Positions 33,328-46,200 of a DNA stretch of 64,000 bases are shown here, piece by piece; position 1 is the first letter of the stretch, and each line of letters opens with the position of its first letter. The DNA is taken from positions 126,501-190,500 of the forward strand of contig OY986965.1 of assembly GCA_963920575.1 (NCBI GenBank). Reading direction: 5' to 3'. The position numbers and the translations under genes were made by a program. Source of the stretch: Narthecium ossifragum (taxonomy: Eukaryota > Streptophyta > Magnoliopsida > Dioscoreales > Nartheciaceae). Under the pieces are notes generated by a model. The model was given only the letters and a program-made list of their open reading frames with translations, was not told the DNA's origin and made no database searches.

Positions 33328-35266
33328 CTGCATGGAGGGAAGGAGAAAGAGAGTGAGAACTCCCAGTAATCTGACTGCGCTTAAGTCCTCAAGATATGAA
33401 TAATTTAGCAGGTAAGATGACCACGCAACTACAAATTGCTAAGCCTCTCGGAAAACAATTCTGAACGTAATTTTCATATCCGATGGGATCTATCACTTGA
33501 ATTTCACAGTAGTATTAAGCCAAATGCTATTTCAGAAGTCTGAGAAAAGATGCATCAGTACATGCAAATGAGAAAAGATGCCCATAATCTACCGAACTTT
33601 ACTTCTGCCAATCTAATCATTGGAATGAAAAGAAAAAAGGGCAGGGGAAAAACAAGCCCAGGTGGAAAGAAATGCCAAAGATACAAGTTTGTGTCGATAA
33701 AGCCTCTAGTTCTGTTCTAAGCATCTCAGATGTAGCTATTTTCTGCTTATTACCCGTTCAATAATAAAAAAAATCAACATCATGACATAGTTAAAAAAGG
33801 GCAAGGGATAAAGAAGGGATTAGCTCCTATAATTTCAGAATAGACATAGATGAAGACAAACATCTCAAAATACATAAAAGAGAACCAGTTAGCTCCAAAA
33901 TGTATAATTCAACATCATGACATGAGAAAAATAGCTACAACAATCTCCATGTGGAAATACCACTTGAACAAATAAACTGCAAGAAGCATAAAATGAAACA
34001 CTTGAACAAATAAACTGCTTCCTGGCACTGAGACATAAAAGCCAGTCTTGTGATCTCTGTGGATAGATTGTGATGTTTTGACAAAAGTAATAAGAACTCA
34101 TAGCAATCTGCAGAATATAGGCATAATATACTGATGTTAGCGCTAACTCTGCAGAATATAGATTGTGATCTCTGTGGATAGATTGTGATGGTTCCTAGGA
34201 AGCATTCCCAGGGTCCACTGCCACTGCTAGCTTCCAAATTATGGTCCATATGTACTGCCATAAGAGATGTTAGCGCTAACTCTTTAAGGATTGATAAATA
34301 GCTCGAGATAGTAATCTTTTCAAAATCTCATATCTTGAATTTTATAATCAACATACTGAAACATATGTTGGAGTTCAAGTTACAGCTGAAGCATTTGTCA
34401 ATACATGAGCATCTACTGGTTTCCTGGCGATGCAGCGTGTGATAACATAGCACTACAAAATTGAATAATACGGTGGGTCATTCTGATGCACATCGATTCG
34501 ATTCGAATTCCAGGAGATGATAAACACCAGTACTTCATCAAAATCTAACTGAATGCATCTGCATAAAATCAGCAGAATTTGAAAGTTCTTTTAGGCTATA
34601 GTCAATGTAGACTTGTAGAAACTAGCAAAAATATAAGTTGTGAAGCATACACAAATTTTCGGCATCATAAAGGATCTGCTACTGTAATGAACTTTCGAAG
34701 ATCACTTAATTTATGAAACTAGAACTAGATCTCCCGGTATACTCAGAGACAAGTTTCGCAAACAAAGAAGACTTGTTTTCTAACAACCTAGTTGGGGTCG
34801 TGGAAGCTCGACGGCGGCGCGACGGCGAAGAATGGGGGCGGCTTTGCTAGGACATCAATGGTGGACGGTCCTCGAGGTGGCGTCAGGAGGACGGGGGCGG
34901 CTTTGCTAGGGCATCGATGGTGGACATGGACGGGGGCGGCGGCTAGGGCCTCGAGGGTGGACGGTCGTTGAGGCGTCGTCGGGGCGAGGCGTCGTCGGCG
35001 GCGGCGATAGCTGGCGGCGGTGGAGCGGATCGGGAGAGAGATCGGGGTGGAGTGGAGAGAGATCGGGGTGAGTTACTGGGTTAGGACGCGACAGGGAGAG
35101 AGATCGGGGTGGTTGTGGGTTAGATAGGGGTTAAGTTAGCACTTTGATCCTAGCCGTCCGATCCCATCGGACGGTCAGGATCCCAGTTTTCCTCCTAAGT
35201 TGGGAAAACTGGTTTTCCCCATAAAATTCTTATATATATATATATATATATATATTCTTTTATGAT

Positions 35267-35636
35267 ACAAGGTTGATCTAATCAACCGATACATTAATAT
35301 GTTCATGTTACTATGGATAACTATCCATGACTGAATCAATCGAATTAACTAACGTGAAAGGAAATCTTCATGCATAATTATCCATAACCGAATAATCATG
35401 CCCTCTATGCCGCCTTCGAGTCCTGTCATGGCGTTGGTGGTGGATGATTATCCTTATCAGGTGATAGAGGGGCCCCACCTAACCTAGTCCTTTATATTGT
35501 CAAACACTGTCTAATGTAGTGGACTAGTACTCCCCCATGCCTATGGCTCGTTTAGAGAGAGATATGATCGAGTGTAATTAGAGAGGGGTTGGTCGCTATG
35601 TATTATAATTTGATGATTATAACATAAAGATAAGAA
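35267..35636 (+). repeat. Segmental repeat X, copy 2
   Basis: Direct copy of 30031-30520 without the 124-bp insertion but with about 30 extra bases near 35433-35463. It continues rightward into AT-rich sequence not found in copy 1. Confidence 0.88.
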
Positions 35637-37708
35637 GATATCATCCTTATATAACATGATGGTTATAAATTAACTTTTCATTGTCCTATATGGAGCCTAC
35701 GTGGAGAGGGTTATCCTACGTGGAGAGGGAGAGAGGGGTTAGTAAGAAGTTATTAAGTAATGTGGGGAGAGAAGGTAGTTACCCTGCCATATGACAGGGG
35801 GCTTACTAGTATATATATATTCTTTTATGATATAAGGATCGGATCCTATCCCGTGAGAGGCTGGGGCGGCGAATCGATTAAAGGGTGTCAGTGACTTGAA
35901 CAAAGTAACCGTGGGACGTGAGATTTAGTTATTAGATTTGAGTAACCGTCAACGATTTGTGTTAATAAATAAACATTTTAATGTACTCTAATCTAAGCTT
36001 AGACAACCCATATGATTTGTATTAGTATATTACTAATAGGATTTGTATCAGTAACTGTAAGTTTAAGCAACCCATATGATTTGCTTATTATTGATGAATT
36101 ATTATCAACCTTATAAAAGGAGAATGTATAATCGCAACCCTTATAATGTCTAATATTGTCTCCCTGATATATATTTTCCTTCTCCTCTTTAGGGTTTTTT
36201 TTTTTTTTGGTTTTCCTTGTAACTCTCTCGTGGTCATTTTGGCTCAATTAATCACTCTGAAATATCACGTTTCCTTGTTTGTTTATTTTTTTCAAATTCA
36301 AAGTATCGTTGATCCCTTATATTGTATTGATTATTTCCTATTTCACCTCTCGGTTAGTTTTTTAACATATTTCAACAAAAATCATATAATTACGTCCGCA
36401 GCTCACATTAGACGGCGATTTTACTAGAATAACCCAAGTATAGTATGAAATTTGCATGCCAGCCTTTTAGTTTCCGCTATGACCTATTAACCCGCGTCTT
36501 CTTATTTTTCCAGCCCACCTTGGAAATCACTTCATTCCTTCCATCGCCACTTGATTTCGTCTCTGATCTAAGACGAGAGAAGATCATGAAGAAGGGATCA
36601 TGATCATCCAAACCTCCATTCTTATATTTAGACTAGGTGGTGGGTCCGTGTCACCTGGCACAACTAATTGCCCGTCCCCACTATTTCTATAATAACTTAC
36701 ACATTAACCCACTATCCTTTCTTTTTTTTATTTAATTATAATTTTATGACACGTGTATGTCATGTGTGTATAAGTTTATGACTTTATGAGTCATAAGGGA
36801 TAACTATCATCGGATTTTATAAGGTAGATAATGATGTATATTTAAAACTAATTTAGGGAATTATGATAACAATATACAAAGTTAATTTAGAAAAATATAC
36901 ATGTAAACAAATTAATAGGAGAAAAACGGTTGTAACCGTTATTGCTCCTTATAAGGTTAATTTTTATTATTCCCTCGCCTATACTATGCTATTAATTTAG
37001 GATGTAATGACTAAAAAAAAATTTTGAAGTCATTTTCCCTATTACACCTACCATATATATGGTTGAGATTGATTCACTAGATGATAGTGGACTCAAGGGG
37101 AGATATGAAATAATCATGATAATACAGTGGACTATGATATTTTGAAGACTCCAAGGGGAATTATGATAGATTGAAGAATCTCGAGGAAAATAGCTCGGAA
37201 ATTTTGAAAGTTGGATAGATATTTAGAGGGAAAATATGATAGTATTATCCGGCCCCTTGAGTGCCAAAAGTAGTTTGGTTGCTTGTTACATGAGTATGGA
37301 GGTAGCAACTTTTTCCTGACTTATGTTTGGTTACATCCACGCACTTATAATTGTACGTGTGCCCAATATAATATAAACGTACACAATCAAATCTGTAAGC
37401 CTAGCCTACAATGGCCTTTTTAATATGCGTTTTCATGTGTTGGATAATTAATATCCATAAAGAAACCTAACGACGCTCCAGAGTCCAGGCAATACAATTA
37501 CAAAGTGTTAGCACACGGCACACGTACATGATCAATTTGACCATATCCTTCATTGGCATTTGACTGGATCAGTCTTCCTCCATGAACACAAAATGTCACA
37601 AGCGACTTTGTAGTCATATCTTTACACATTAATTGGAACGACTGTACGTGTGTTTCTGTGTTTTTCTGATTCATTATTCAGCCAGTCTTTTCGTTTCCCC
37701 TTGTTCGT
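35637..37708. other. AT-rich intergenic region left of the TTL gene
   Basis: Has a second TATATATATATTCTTTTATGA phrase (35818-35840) like the one before repeat X copy 2. A direct repeat around CAACCCATATGATTTG occurs near 36004 and 36069. 37500-37708 should be the TTL 3' UTR on the minus strand. No gene was recognised. Confidence 0.4.
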
Positions 37709-37873
37709 TCATGTGCTGAAATCCTTGAGGAAGCTCTCTAGATGGTCATGGTCAGACCCAGCAATGTCCTTTATTATCGTGGACCCATTCTTGTATAGTT
37801 TGAAACTTGGAACTGAGCTTACAAACTCTGACTCTGTCAAGTAATCGTTCTCTTCCAAATCTACCTGTGAGAA

Positions 37874-37917
<44 letters not shown>

Positions 37918-40900
37918 ATGTGAGGAAAAGAAAATTATCAAATGGGTTCATCCATACACAGCTAGAAGATGCCTGCCTGCCAGAATTGGTTATTAGTAAA
38001 ACAGGTTAATTAAAGAGGCCAAAAAGAAAAGATACTACTATTATACACACATCAAATCAATTCAATAATAGATGAAAGTGGATCATTTGCTGAACCCGCG
38101 TATGTTTACTCTTTTTAATTAACTATGTGACTATGTCTATGTACCTACCACTCACTCGTTTTGTCATTCATTTCTGACTCCTCCTAATTCACACAGTTGC
38201 TTCCATCAGTTCTCTAAGAAGCGAATCAATTCAATTTCCAGGCATGCATTCCAGTTCAGTTTTACTCAGGCTGACGACAAGTATTATTTTTCCGAATTAA
38301 TTCTACGTACTGAGCACTCATAGAAAAGTAAAATCTACCTTAAGGAAGTTTGTAGAAGGATATTGGTTGCAAAGTTGTTCCATTAGAGAGATTTCCCGCT
38401 TTGAAACTTCGCTCAACTTGTTGAAGAACAGTGCAACTGACAACCCTGTACGTATGTGAGAAAAAGATCAAAGATTAGAACGAAAAGACTGGTGAAGCAA
38501 ATCAAAGTGTAAAAAGAAGACGGAGACGACACTAGAAATTCTCCAAAGTTTTCTTTCTTTTTTTCTCCTTTCAGATTTGAAGCAACTAAGTCGTTAGCAA
38601 GATCTACGAATTCGATTGTATTAGACAATCTAGTCTACTTCTGATCATGTTAGAAATTAAAGGCATTTCGAAGAACAACAATAAAGTGATCACAATGGCT
38701 TGATGGATTCCGATCAACTAAGCTAAATTCTGATAGAAACTAGCACTTCATAGACTCAATCCTAAATCAAGCTTTCACTAAATTATTTGTCTGCATGTTG
38801 CATTCTCGCCTTAATAAAAAGAAATCAAATTCTTATCAGCAGAGATAGAGGAGCTAGCGAACTATGCTTGTAATAAGCTTGCAATGGATTGAGATAAGAA
38901 TGCTTGCTTACGAGGTGACTCAACAATATTCCTGAACTGGTCTTCTCTGGTGATATGGACCACATCCCTTCCAGTACTCTTTGTGTCGACCACTGTTCCA
39001 TTTCCCCTTTGCTTCTCGAGTTGAACCTGCGCCTCCGACAAGGCCTTGCCCAACTCCTCATCGGCTGCCATCTCTCTCTGTAATGCTTCATAATCTCTTA
39101 CTGCTGCCTCCCATCTTTCAAGCTAATGAAGCATATTAAAGAGAAACAAACGCTCAATCCATTGTAGCAATTCCGCATGCTAAAAGACCCTAAAAAAGAA
39201 GCAAGCTTAGTTACCTTAGCATTGCAATCAGCTCTCCTAAGGCGAGCTTTACTGTAAGAAGGGCGCATCTTGAGGGCGGCATTGCAGTCCTCAATGGCCT
39301 TCTCCCACTGGCCAAGCTTAGACAGGCAAGCAGCTCGGTTGCAGAGCAGGATAGCATTGTGGCCGTCACTAGCAAGGCCTTCCCCGTAGGCACTACTCGC
39401 CTCTTCAAACCTCGAGGCTTTGAAGAGATCATTGCCCCTTGATCTAACCGCTGCCACAGCTCGAGCCTTTCGAGCCACTCCACCAATCTCCCTGCTGCTT
39501 GGGTCGATCTGAGCAGCACGATGAGCCAGTGCAACTGCATCCTCGAACCTTGCCATCCCAAGCATATGAAAGTTTCAAGATTCAGTGACTAAAAAAGCGA
39601 TCAAGATATCTTTCCTAATAGTAAGCAAATAAAGAATCAATCAAGATATCTTGAGCTAATAGGAACTATATTAGCATTGAGGACTAACCTTCCAGCGGCC
39701 ATGTTAACCTGTGCTCGAACAGCAACAACATATGCATTGGCAGTCGGTCCAAAGAAGACCGTTGATGCATCCATGCCAAATTTGGGTGCAGAATTGGAAG
39801 CTGTTTCGGCCTCTTCATGCCTGTGGAGCATCAGGAGGGCTTCCGCTTGGAGTGCAAAGACCTTTTAGACAGGAATGAAGTGTAAGGTCCTTTCTATTTT
39901 ATGTATATATTCCCAGTAGTTTAGGTCAGAAAGAAAGCTCCAACTTAAATATTCTGCATCTACATTTTCATTTTGAGAGTCCAACTAGAGGATTCTTCCA
40001 CTAATTCATTAAACTTTCACTGTTAGCTTATAGCAAAGAACTACATTGACCATCACATAGGGTACGAGGCATCTAGAACACAGCATCAACCCCCCTACAT
40101 ACATAGCAGAATTATCTATGCTCTTCACAAGAACAACCCAGAATGTGATTTATTTCGCAAGCGAATAATGTGAAATTGAATGAATAGTAACTAAAGAAAA
40201 TGATGGTTTGCTATATGGGTGTCCCTGAATCTTAGAATCAATATACTTTGGAGGCTTTCTCAAGTATTTGGGCATTAGCCACTAAAAAGTTTGGTTGATG
40301 AGCCATAGAAGGTTAGCAGAGACAATCCACTGTGTAGATGATAAGATGTGTTGCTAATGTTATTGTACTTGAATAGGTATTGCATGGAGGTCATGAGCAC
40401 CTGTGGAGCTGAATCGGCACCAGCAGCGACTGCAGATTGTGTTTCTTTCAGTATGCTCTGCCAGTCCTTTAGCCTGCGAGCTTCGCTACACTTGCAGAGA
40501 TGGGCTTGGACATTCTGTGCTCGTGAAATGTCATCCATTGTGGCTTCTTTTCGTGATAACTTATATTGCTGAATTGCTTTTGAAGCTTCTCCCAATCTAA
40601 AGCAATTTGCAGATATGTGTTATGTTTTTTATAGAAGAACAATAATAAACTGCAAATATCTCATGGACATCACAGAACTAAGCGTTTGATATTGATGGAG
40701 ATTTTTGGAGCTCGTGAATGAGAAAACATGATCATGAAACATTAGCTTCATTGCACAACATTAGTTTCTCCAATAGTTTTCAATACGATTAATCGGCTAG
40801 AAACATTGAAGCAAGAGAACTAAGAGCAAGATAGATGTCTATAGATTTCTGCTCTGGACCGGACCGTAAACCTCGAATTAAGCCATCCGACAGAATAAGT

Positions 40901-41844
40901 AGAAACAAAAGAAGTGATAGAAATGCTGCATATGGGGTATAGTAGTAAAACGGTAGAGATTTGGAAAACCTTAGGTATAGAGTAGCCAATCGATGATGTG
41001 CTCTTCCGTAAGAAGGATCAATCCTAATAGCTTCTTTGCACTCGGAGACTGCCTCGAGAAGCTGGCCCAATCCTATGAGGGCTGCAGCCTTGTTGCTATA
41101 GTATGAAGCTATTTGGGGATTGACCAAGATGGCTCGATCGTAGAGTGCTACAGCCTCAGCATACCTCCCTTCCTTGTACTCCTCGTTACCCATCTCCTTC
41201 AACTCCTCTGAGTCCATTCTCTTCGACAGAGCTCTGCACAGCACTTCGGCTGTGCCATTGGCGTGCTTCCCGTTTGCATTGGAACCAGAGTCCTCTTTCG
41301 TGGTCTTATTAGGCGGGTCATTCCGATTGGCACTAGTCACGGCACCAGGTGCTCGAATGTTGCCCAAATTCCCGAAGAGCATGACATTGCCGGAGGATGC
41401 ACGGACAAGGGTGCTGCTCCCCTTGCTCCGCTGGTGATCGTGGATTATGCTATCGAGCTCGGATGAGATGCTGGGCATCCGCCCGAAGGGACCCTGCAAT
41501 GCCCTTCCCGTGTCTGCAGGTTGTTGTTGTTGTTGTTTCCTAGTAGCCTTCTGCAAATTGGAAGCAGGGGCGGCGACCACGTGGTGGGCAGGGATCGCAA
41601 GAGGAAGCTCCGATGGGTTGCCGGACACGATGAGGGAGGACTCCTCGGAGGCGGCACGGCGGCGAAATTTGGAGCTGGAGTCGGCGGCGAGCTTGGGGTC
41701 GGTGGTAGGGCTTGAGGATGACGATGGGATGGAGCTGGACGAGGAGGACCGCCGTGTGGTAGAGGCATTGCGGCGGAAGACGGTGTTATAGAGGACCAGC
41801 AGCCCACAGGCGGACGACTTCTTCTCTTCGTCATCGTCCCCCAT
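37709..41844 (-). CDS. TTL: TPR repeat-containing thioredoxin-like protein (TTL family), 7 exons
   Basis: Exons (minus strand): 41844-40970, 40596-40401, 39861-39689, 39548-39215, 39122-38912, 38445-38339, 37864-37709. All have GT-AG borders and join in phase to 684 codons (683 aa), the usual TTL length. Residues 1-200 are a Ser/Arg/Gln-rich disordered region. From about 212 there are TPR units (LKEMGNEEYKEGRYAEAVAL; ASYYSNKAAALIGLGQ; later NAILLCNRAACLSKLGQWEK). The last 110 or so residues are a thioredoxin-like domain (SVALFFNKLS, FLKVDLEEN, VPSFKLYKNGS). As in other TTLs no CxxC redox pair is present, so it should act as a scaffold. Arabidopsis TTLs support osmotic-stress and brassinosteroid responses; that role is inferred here. 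A (TA)n tract lies beside the last exon. Confidence 0.93.
37877..37912. repeat. (TA)n microsatellite in the last TTL intron
   Basis: About 18 TA units, ending about 12 bp from the acceptor of the last exon (minus strand), where the polypyrimidine tract would normally be. Confidence 0.9.
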
Positions 41845-42126
41845 ATTCTCCTATATATATATGTGTGTTCTCCGATGCACCAACGAAGGAAGGAAGGTAA
41901 GGTGGATTCAAGAACCGATAGAATCGAGGGGAAGAGCTTGCTCTTCCGCCATTGGAATCATGGCCATTGAGGACTAACGAGCATTGCATGCAAGAACAAT
42001 ATGATTTTTTGTTTTCCCCGGTTTCTTTCTTCAAACTTGGAGATTGAAGGAAGCTGGAGATTGGAGACTAATTACAAGCAAAAACCAATTTTAAAAAAAA
42101 AAATTCTTGGAGGAAAGGATGGCTTG

Positions 42127-42170
<44 letters not shown>

Positions 42171-42419
42171 GGTGGTAGAGGCGAGGGAGCCGGACGCGGG
42201 AGAGATGTGGATCTCTAGTCCTTTTTCGCGTACAGCCAGGTATGCATTATAGTAGTACACCACATTGATTGGGGGCGGCAAAGGGAATGTTTTCTTTCTT
42301 TATTTGGGAGCCAAGATCCGGGGGACGCGCACAGAACAACATCATACCGGCTTTAGTTTGATCGGCTAAATAACTCAACCCCTAAATAACTCAACCCAAT
42401 CTTTTATTAGTTTCACGTA

Positions 42420-42650
42420 TGACAATAGGAGGGAAACATGAGCATAAAATACACACCCTCTTCCGTTTCTTGACAGCTCATTAGCCAGAAGACCCAGAAC
42501 CACATGTACACAATATGTCTGAGAGGTATTCATACTTCATAATATAATAATAGGAGGGGAACATGAACATAAAAGGCACCTACTTTCCAGTCTTCTGTTT
42601 CTTGGCAGCTCATTAACCACGACCACATGTACACAATATGTCTACAATTC
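42420..42650. repeat. Direct repeat, two copies about 125 bp apart
   Basis: AATAGGAGGGAAACATGAGC... and AATAGGAGGGGAACATGAAC... each continue through a GTTTCTTG(A/G)CAGCTCATTA segment to CCACATGTACACAATATGTC. Confidence 0.85.
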
Positions 42651-43145
42651 TACATCGAGAGAACACATAATCACATGATCATTATGCCGCGAGAGATTGG
42701 ATGCTTCCGCAGCACGTACCACCATGTAGGAGCCACTGTAAGAAGACAAGCATAGAACCAAACGCCATATTATTACTATGACAAGCCACTTGATGCCGCG
42801 AGAAGTGACCTGCCAAAGATTCGACAGAGTACAAAGAGGTACCAGTTGAAAAGCTAGTACTTGCACATGACACCTGCTTCCATATCGGTCAAATGACGTT
42901 TAAAACCGCTGAGAATGACCATATAAACGTAAAAGCCACTACGGCAACAACACAAACATCTAGCAGAAAATCTATAAATTTTCATGTGTACTCTTCCCCG
43001 AAATGATTCCAAACTCTTGAAAAAAGGAAAATTTCGACAAAAATGATGCATAGCTTCGAGAGTAGTTCGAGCAGTACCTCTAACTTTATGACAAAAGCCT
43101 AAGACTATTAAAAGTTTTGTCACTCCATAAGCAATCGTCAATTTT

Positions 43146-43231
43146 CTGCAGATTCAATTGTACTGGAAGAAGCAGCATCAGGGTAAGAGGTTGCAGATTC
43201 TATTGTAGTGGAAGAAGCAGCATCAGGGTAA
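43146..43231. repeat. 46-bp direct repeat in the 3' UTR of the 399-aa protein gene
   Basis: Two units contain GCAGATTC(A/T)ATTGTA(C/G)TGG and AGAAGCAGCATCAGGGTAA, just downstream (minus strand) of the TAG stop at 43243-43241. Confidence 0.85.
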
Positions 43232-43240
43232 AAAAATCAA

Positions 43241-46200
43241 CTATGTCTCATCATCCATTTGCCCAAGATTTGAACAAAGCAAGGAAGCTCCAATGGTGAT
43301 GGAGAGCCCAATGCAACCCCATATCCACTTCCTTCTCGCTTTCCACCTCAGACGTTGCTGGCGTGCCAATTCTGAAGAAAACAAAAAAAATTATCAAAGT
43401 TTATACAAGGAAGACGGACTAAAAGCTACAACATTCAAATGATAAAGGGGCATAGAACCATGACAATCAGTTTAGAATATTGGCAAAGGAGACAGAAGAA
43501 TAACAACATGAAAGGACTGCCTAAGAAGTACACGCACGTCTTAAGTACCAGGTTGAAGTTTCACCAATACGGATGCGTGGACAGCAGGAGTAAGATTTAT
43601 AGTCATGAAACGAAGCTAATTTATTATTCTTTTTTTTAACATCACAAAAGATGATTGGGGCTGCCAAATATCATCCATGTCTGAACACATTATGACTAAA
43701 ACATATGATAAAAAAGAACATATTGTTGTAGCAGAGTAGCAATAATCTCAATAGGTTTTGCCATAGCCAACTACATAAGACAGAGTCAGAAAGATACTAA
43801 GAACATCTATTCTACATATACTGAGTGGCAGCAACTATTGGTATATACAAGGCAATTTAGGCATCGTACAAGAAAAGAATGGTAGGACCTAGTTTGCAAA
43901 CAAAGGAAGCCTATTTTTCATGGGAAGAATCCCTTCACTCATGAGACAAGAAGAAAGCATTCATCATCAAAGAGACATATGTGATTTACTTCTGCTTCCA
44001 TCTCAACTTCTTAGTATTCAACCTGCAGCTTTATGACAGATTTCGAAGTGTTCTGACTTTTTCATATACAAAACTCGATTTCTGGAGTTTTTGACTATAA
44101 AAGGAATCCTCTAGAGAATTTTCTCAATCACAACACACAATAGCCTGTGGAGATCTTATTGAAAGCAAGATTCCTACCAGAGCAAGAGGAAGCAAAGTAA
44201 AAGAGCTTACCGACAGCTTCTTGATTCCTCTGAGACATTGAATGGTTCACAGCTTCATAATATTGTAATCTATCTCGCAGCCGCGAAATTTCATGGTCTT
44301 TTGCATCAATGACTGCTTCTGCAACTGCTTCAGCTTCAGCTTGTGCTATAGCTCGTTCGACAGCTTCTGACACAAGCTTTGAAACCAAAATTTCTTGGAC
44401 AACTGCTTCTGGATTGATCTCAAGGTCCAAATCTTCAGCATGTTGGACGTCAGACAACAACAGTCCAGTCTGAGATAAACATTTGGCCACGTTTTTCCAC
44501 TGCTCATGCATAGCATGAAGAGCTTCTTCTGCTTTCCTACACCTCCCAATCTCCTCAGAGAGACTACACCTTAGAGCACGCATTTCCATTTCAATGCTTG
44601 TGCTGAAAGGAGTAGCCTGTGACGCTGAATTGTCATCTTCTGCATAAGCTTACATAGTCAGTGATGACGAAAAGTATGATTGTAACAAGAATAAGTATCA
44701 GGTGTCACCTATAAGACAATATAGTTTACATTGTTTTCCATGGATACAGTAATGAAAGGCAGCTTTATTGGCCAATGCATAAGAATATCAAAAGCTAACT
44801 ACTGACTACAGATAGTTCAGAGAGCTTCTTTCATAAGTATATGAAGTTAATGCAGCTGTACAGGCCAAATACTTCCAATTAAATCCTAATCAATAGAACC
44901 AACTAAGGAAGCTTATCACACACAAAACCTTTCCTTGAATGTGATAACATCAGAAGTTACACTTCTGTTCTGGTTTTCTTAATTACATGAACACCACCAA
45001 GTATATATATAAGGTCATTTTATTCGCTTGGCAGAAACTAGTCAGAGAATGATGTAAGGAAAAAGAACAGCTAGCCTGCCTGGATTGGTTCGAATTACCA
45101 AGTGTTCTCATGTCCCCCACTCATTTATCATGGGACGATTCAGTAAATAAAGCAACTTCTTGACCAACGATTGTGAACAAAATAGAAGACACGGTGAGAA
45201 CTTCATTGGTTCTACAACAGTACTGTTACTAGCACCTGTGGTCACTCTACAGGTTTTCACTCAAGAAGTCATCATATACAGCTTAGCTAAATATTATTAT
45301 AACTGTCCATAAGAAAGCTAAGCACTATGCATGAGAGCTATATCAAGAAATTTGAAAGTTTCTAACCGTGATTGGATAGCTAAATACTTATTACTGCTTC
45401 GGTAGCACTGTACCACCACCTGAATGCATATCCCTACTCGGAAGAAAATTGCAAGTCCTATTTTTCCTATTACCAAAGGTGTGATGTGCTCTTGAATATC
45501 ACATCTCTCTAAGCATTTGTCAATCGAAATTTATCTATGAAGGAATTGTGCGATGCTTGCTTAAGGACTATATTCAGCCTGACACATGCAGAACCCAGTA
45601 CTGATCTTCTGATTCAAATTCACTTTAAGCCACTATAAAGTCGAGGAGCACAAATAGGACAGTTATTTTCTCCATTTTCCTTAGACATTGGAGGTAGTCT
45701 TGAGTATTAGAACAATTGGGGTAGACAACATACATATTTAGTGGCCCGGCATCTAAAAAAAGAAAACAGAATGTGGGGCAGCCCAAATATAGGATTTACA
45801 AGGTTAGCTACTATTTAATGAGGGAGCTGAATAGTACTCTTCAGAAATACAAAATAAAGTAAAACAAGCAACTTAAACACAAAAAAAATCCAGCTATGTA
45901 GGGGGACAAATCCACTTATACTTGTTAATTGCGATCATATATCTAAGAGTGGTCTTGAAGTGAAACTTAGAGGTCAGCGTGAAGGCCTCACAACAGTGGG
46001 ACTCAAAGCTATCGAACAATGCTGCGAGACTGATGACTTTGTTTAGACACAAATGATAACAGAGGCCATGTTGTGGTGATCTGGAGCTATATGTCTGGAT
46101 CCTGCTTTGCTACTAATTCTTAGCCAACTTTTAAACACACAGCTACTGAAATCGTTCCCCACAAACTAATTAATAATATAATCCGTACCTCAAAAATCCA

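Larger units (their letters stand above)
30571..35230. mobile_element. 4.7-kb inverted-repeat element carrying captured gene fragments (Pack-MULE-like)
   Basis: The left end GGAATTTTACGGGAAAAATC (30571) and the right end (to 35230, reverse complement AGAATTTTATGGGGAAAACC) are inverted copies. Similarity runs through AAAGTGCTAACTTAACCCC and CCCCGATCTCTCTCCCT into GC-rich blocks (about 30690-30830 and 34800-35060). (TA)n tracts border both ends and hide any target duplication. Inside are pieces of at least three unrelated host genes. No transposase was seen. Confidence 0.72.
41845..43240. other. TTL upstream region and 3' flank of the 399-aa protein gene
   Basis: 41845-42300 should hold the TTL 5' UTR and promoter (minus strand). 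It includes a (GA)n tract of about 38 bp (42130-42168) and ACATATATATAGG close to the start codon. 42420-42650 and 43146-43231 are direct repeats, listed separately. No other gene was seen. Confidence 0.5.

Noticed and set aside
30031..35636. LTR retrotransposon with repeat X as its LTRs
   Set aside because: Repeat X does not begin TG and end CA, there is no primer-binding site or gag-pol between the copies, and the interior is an inverted-repeat element.
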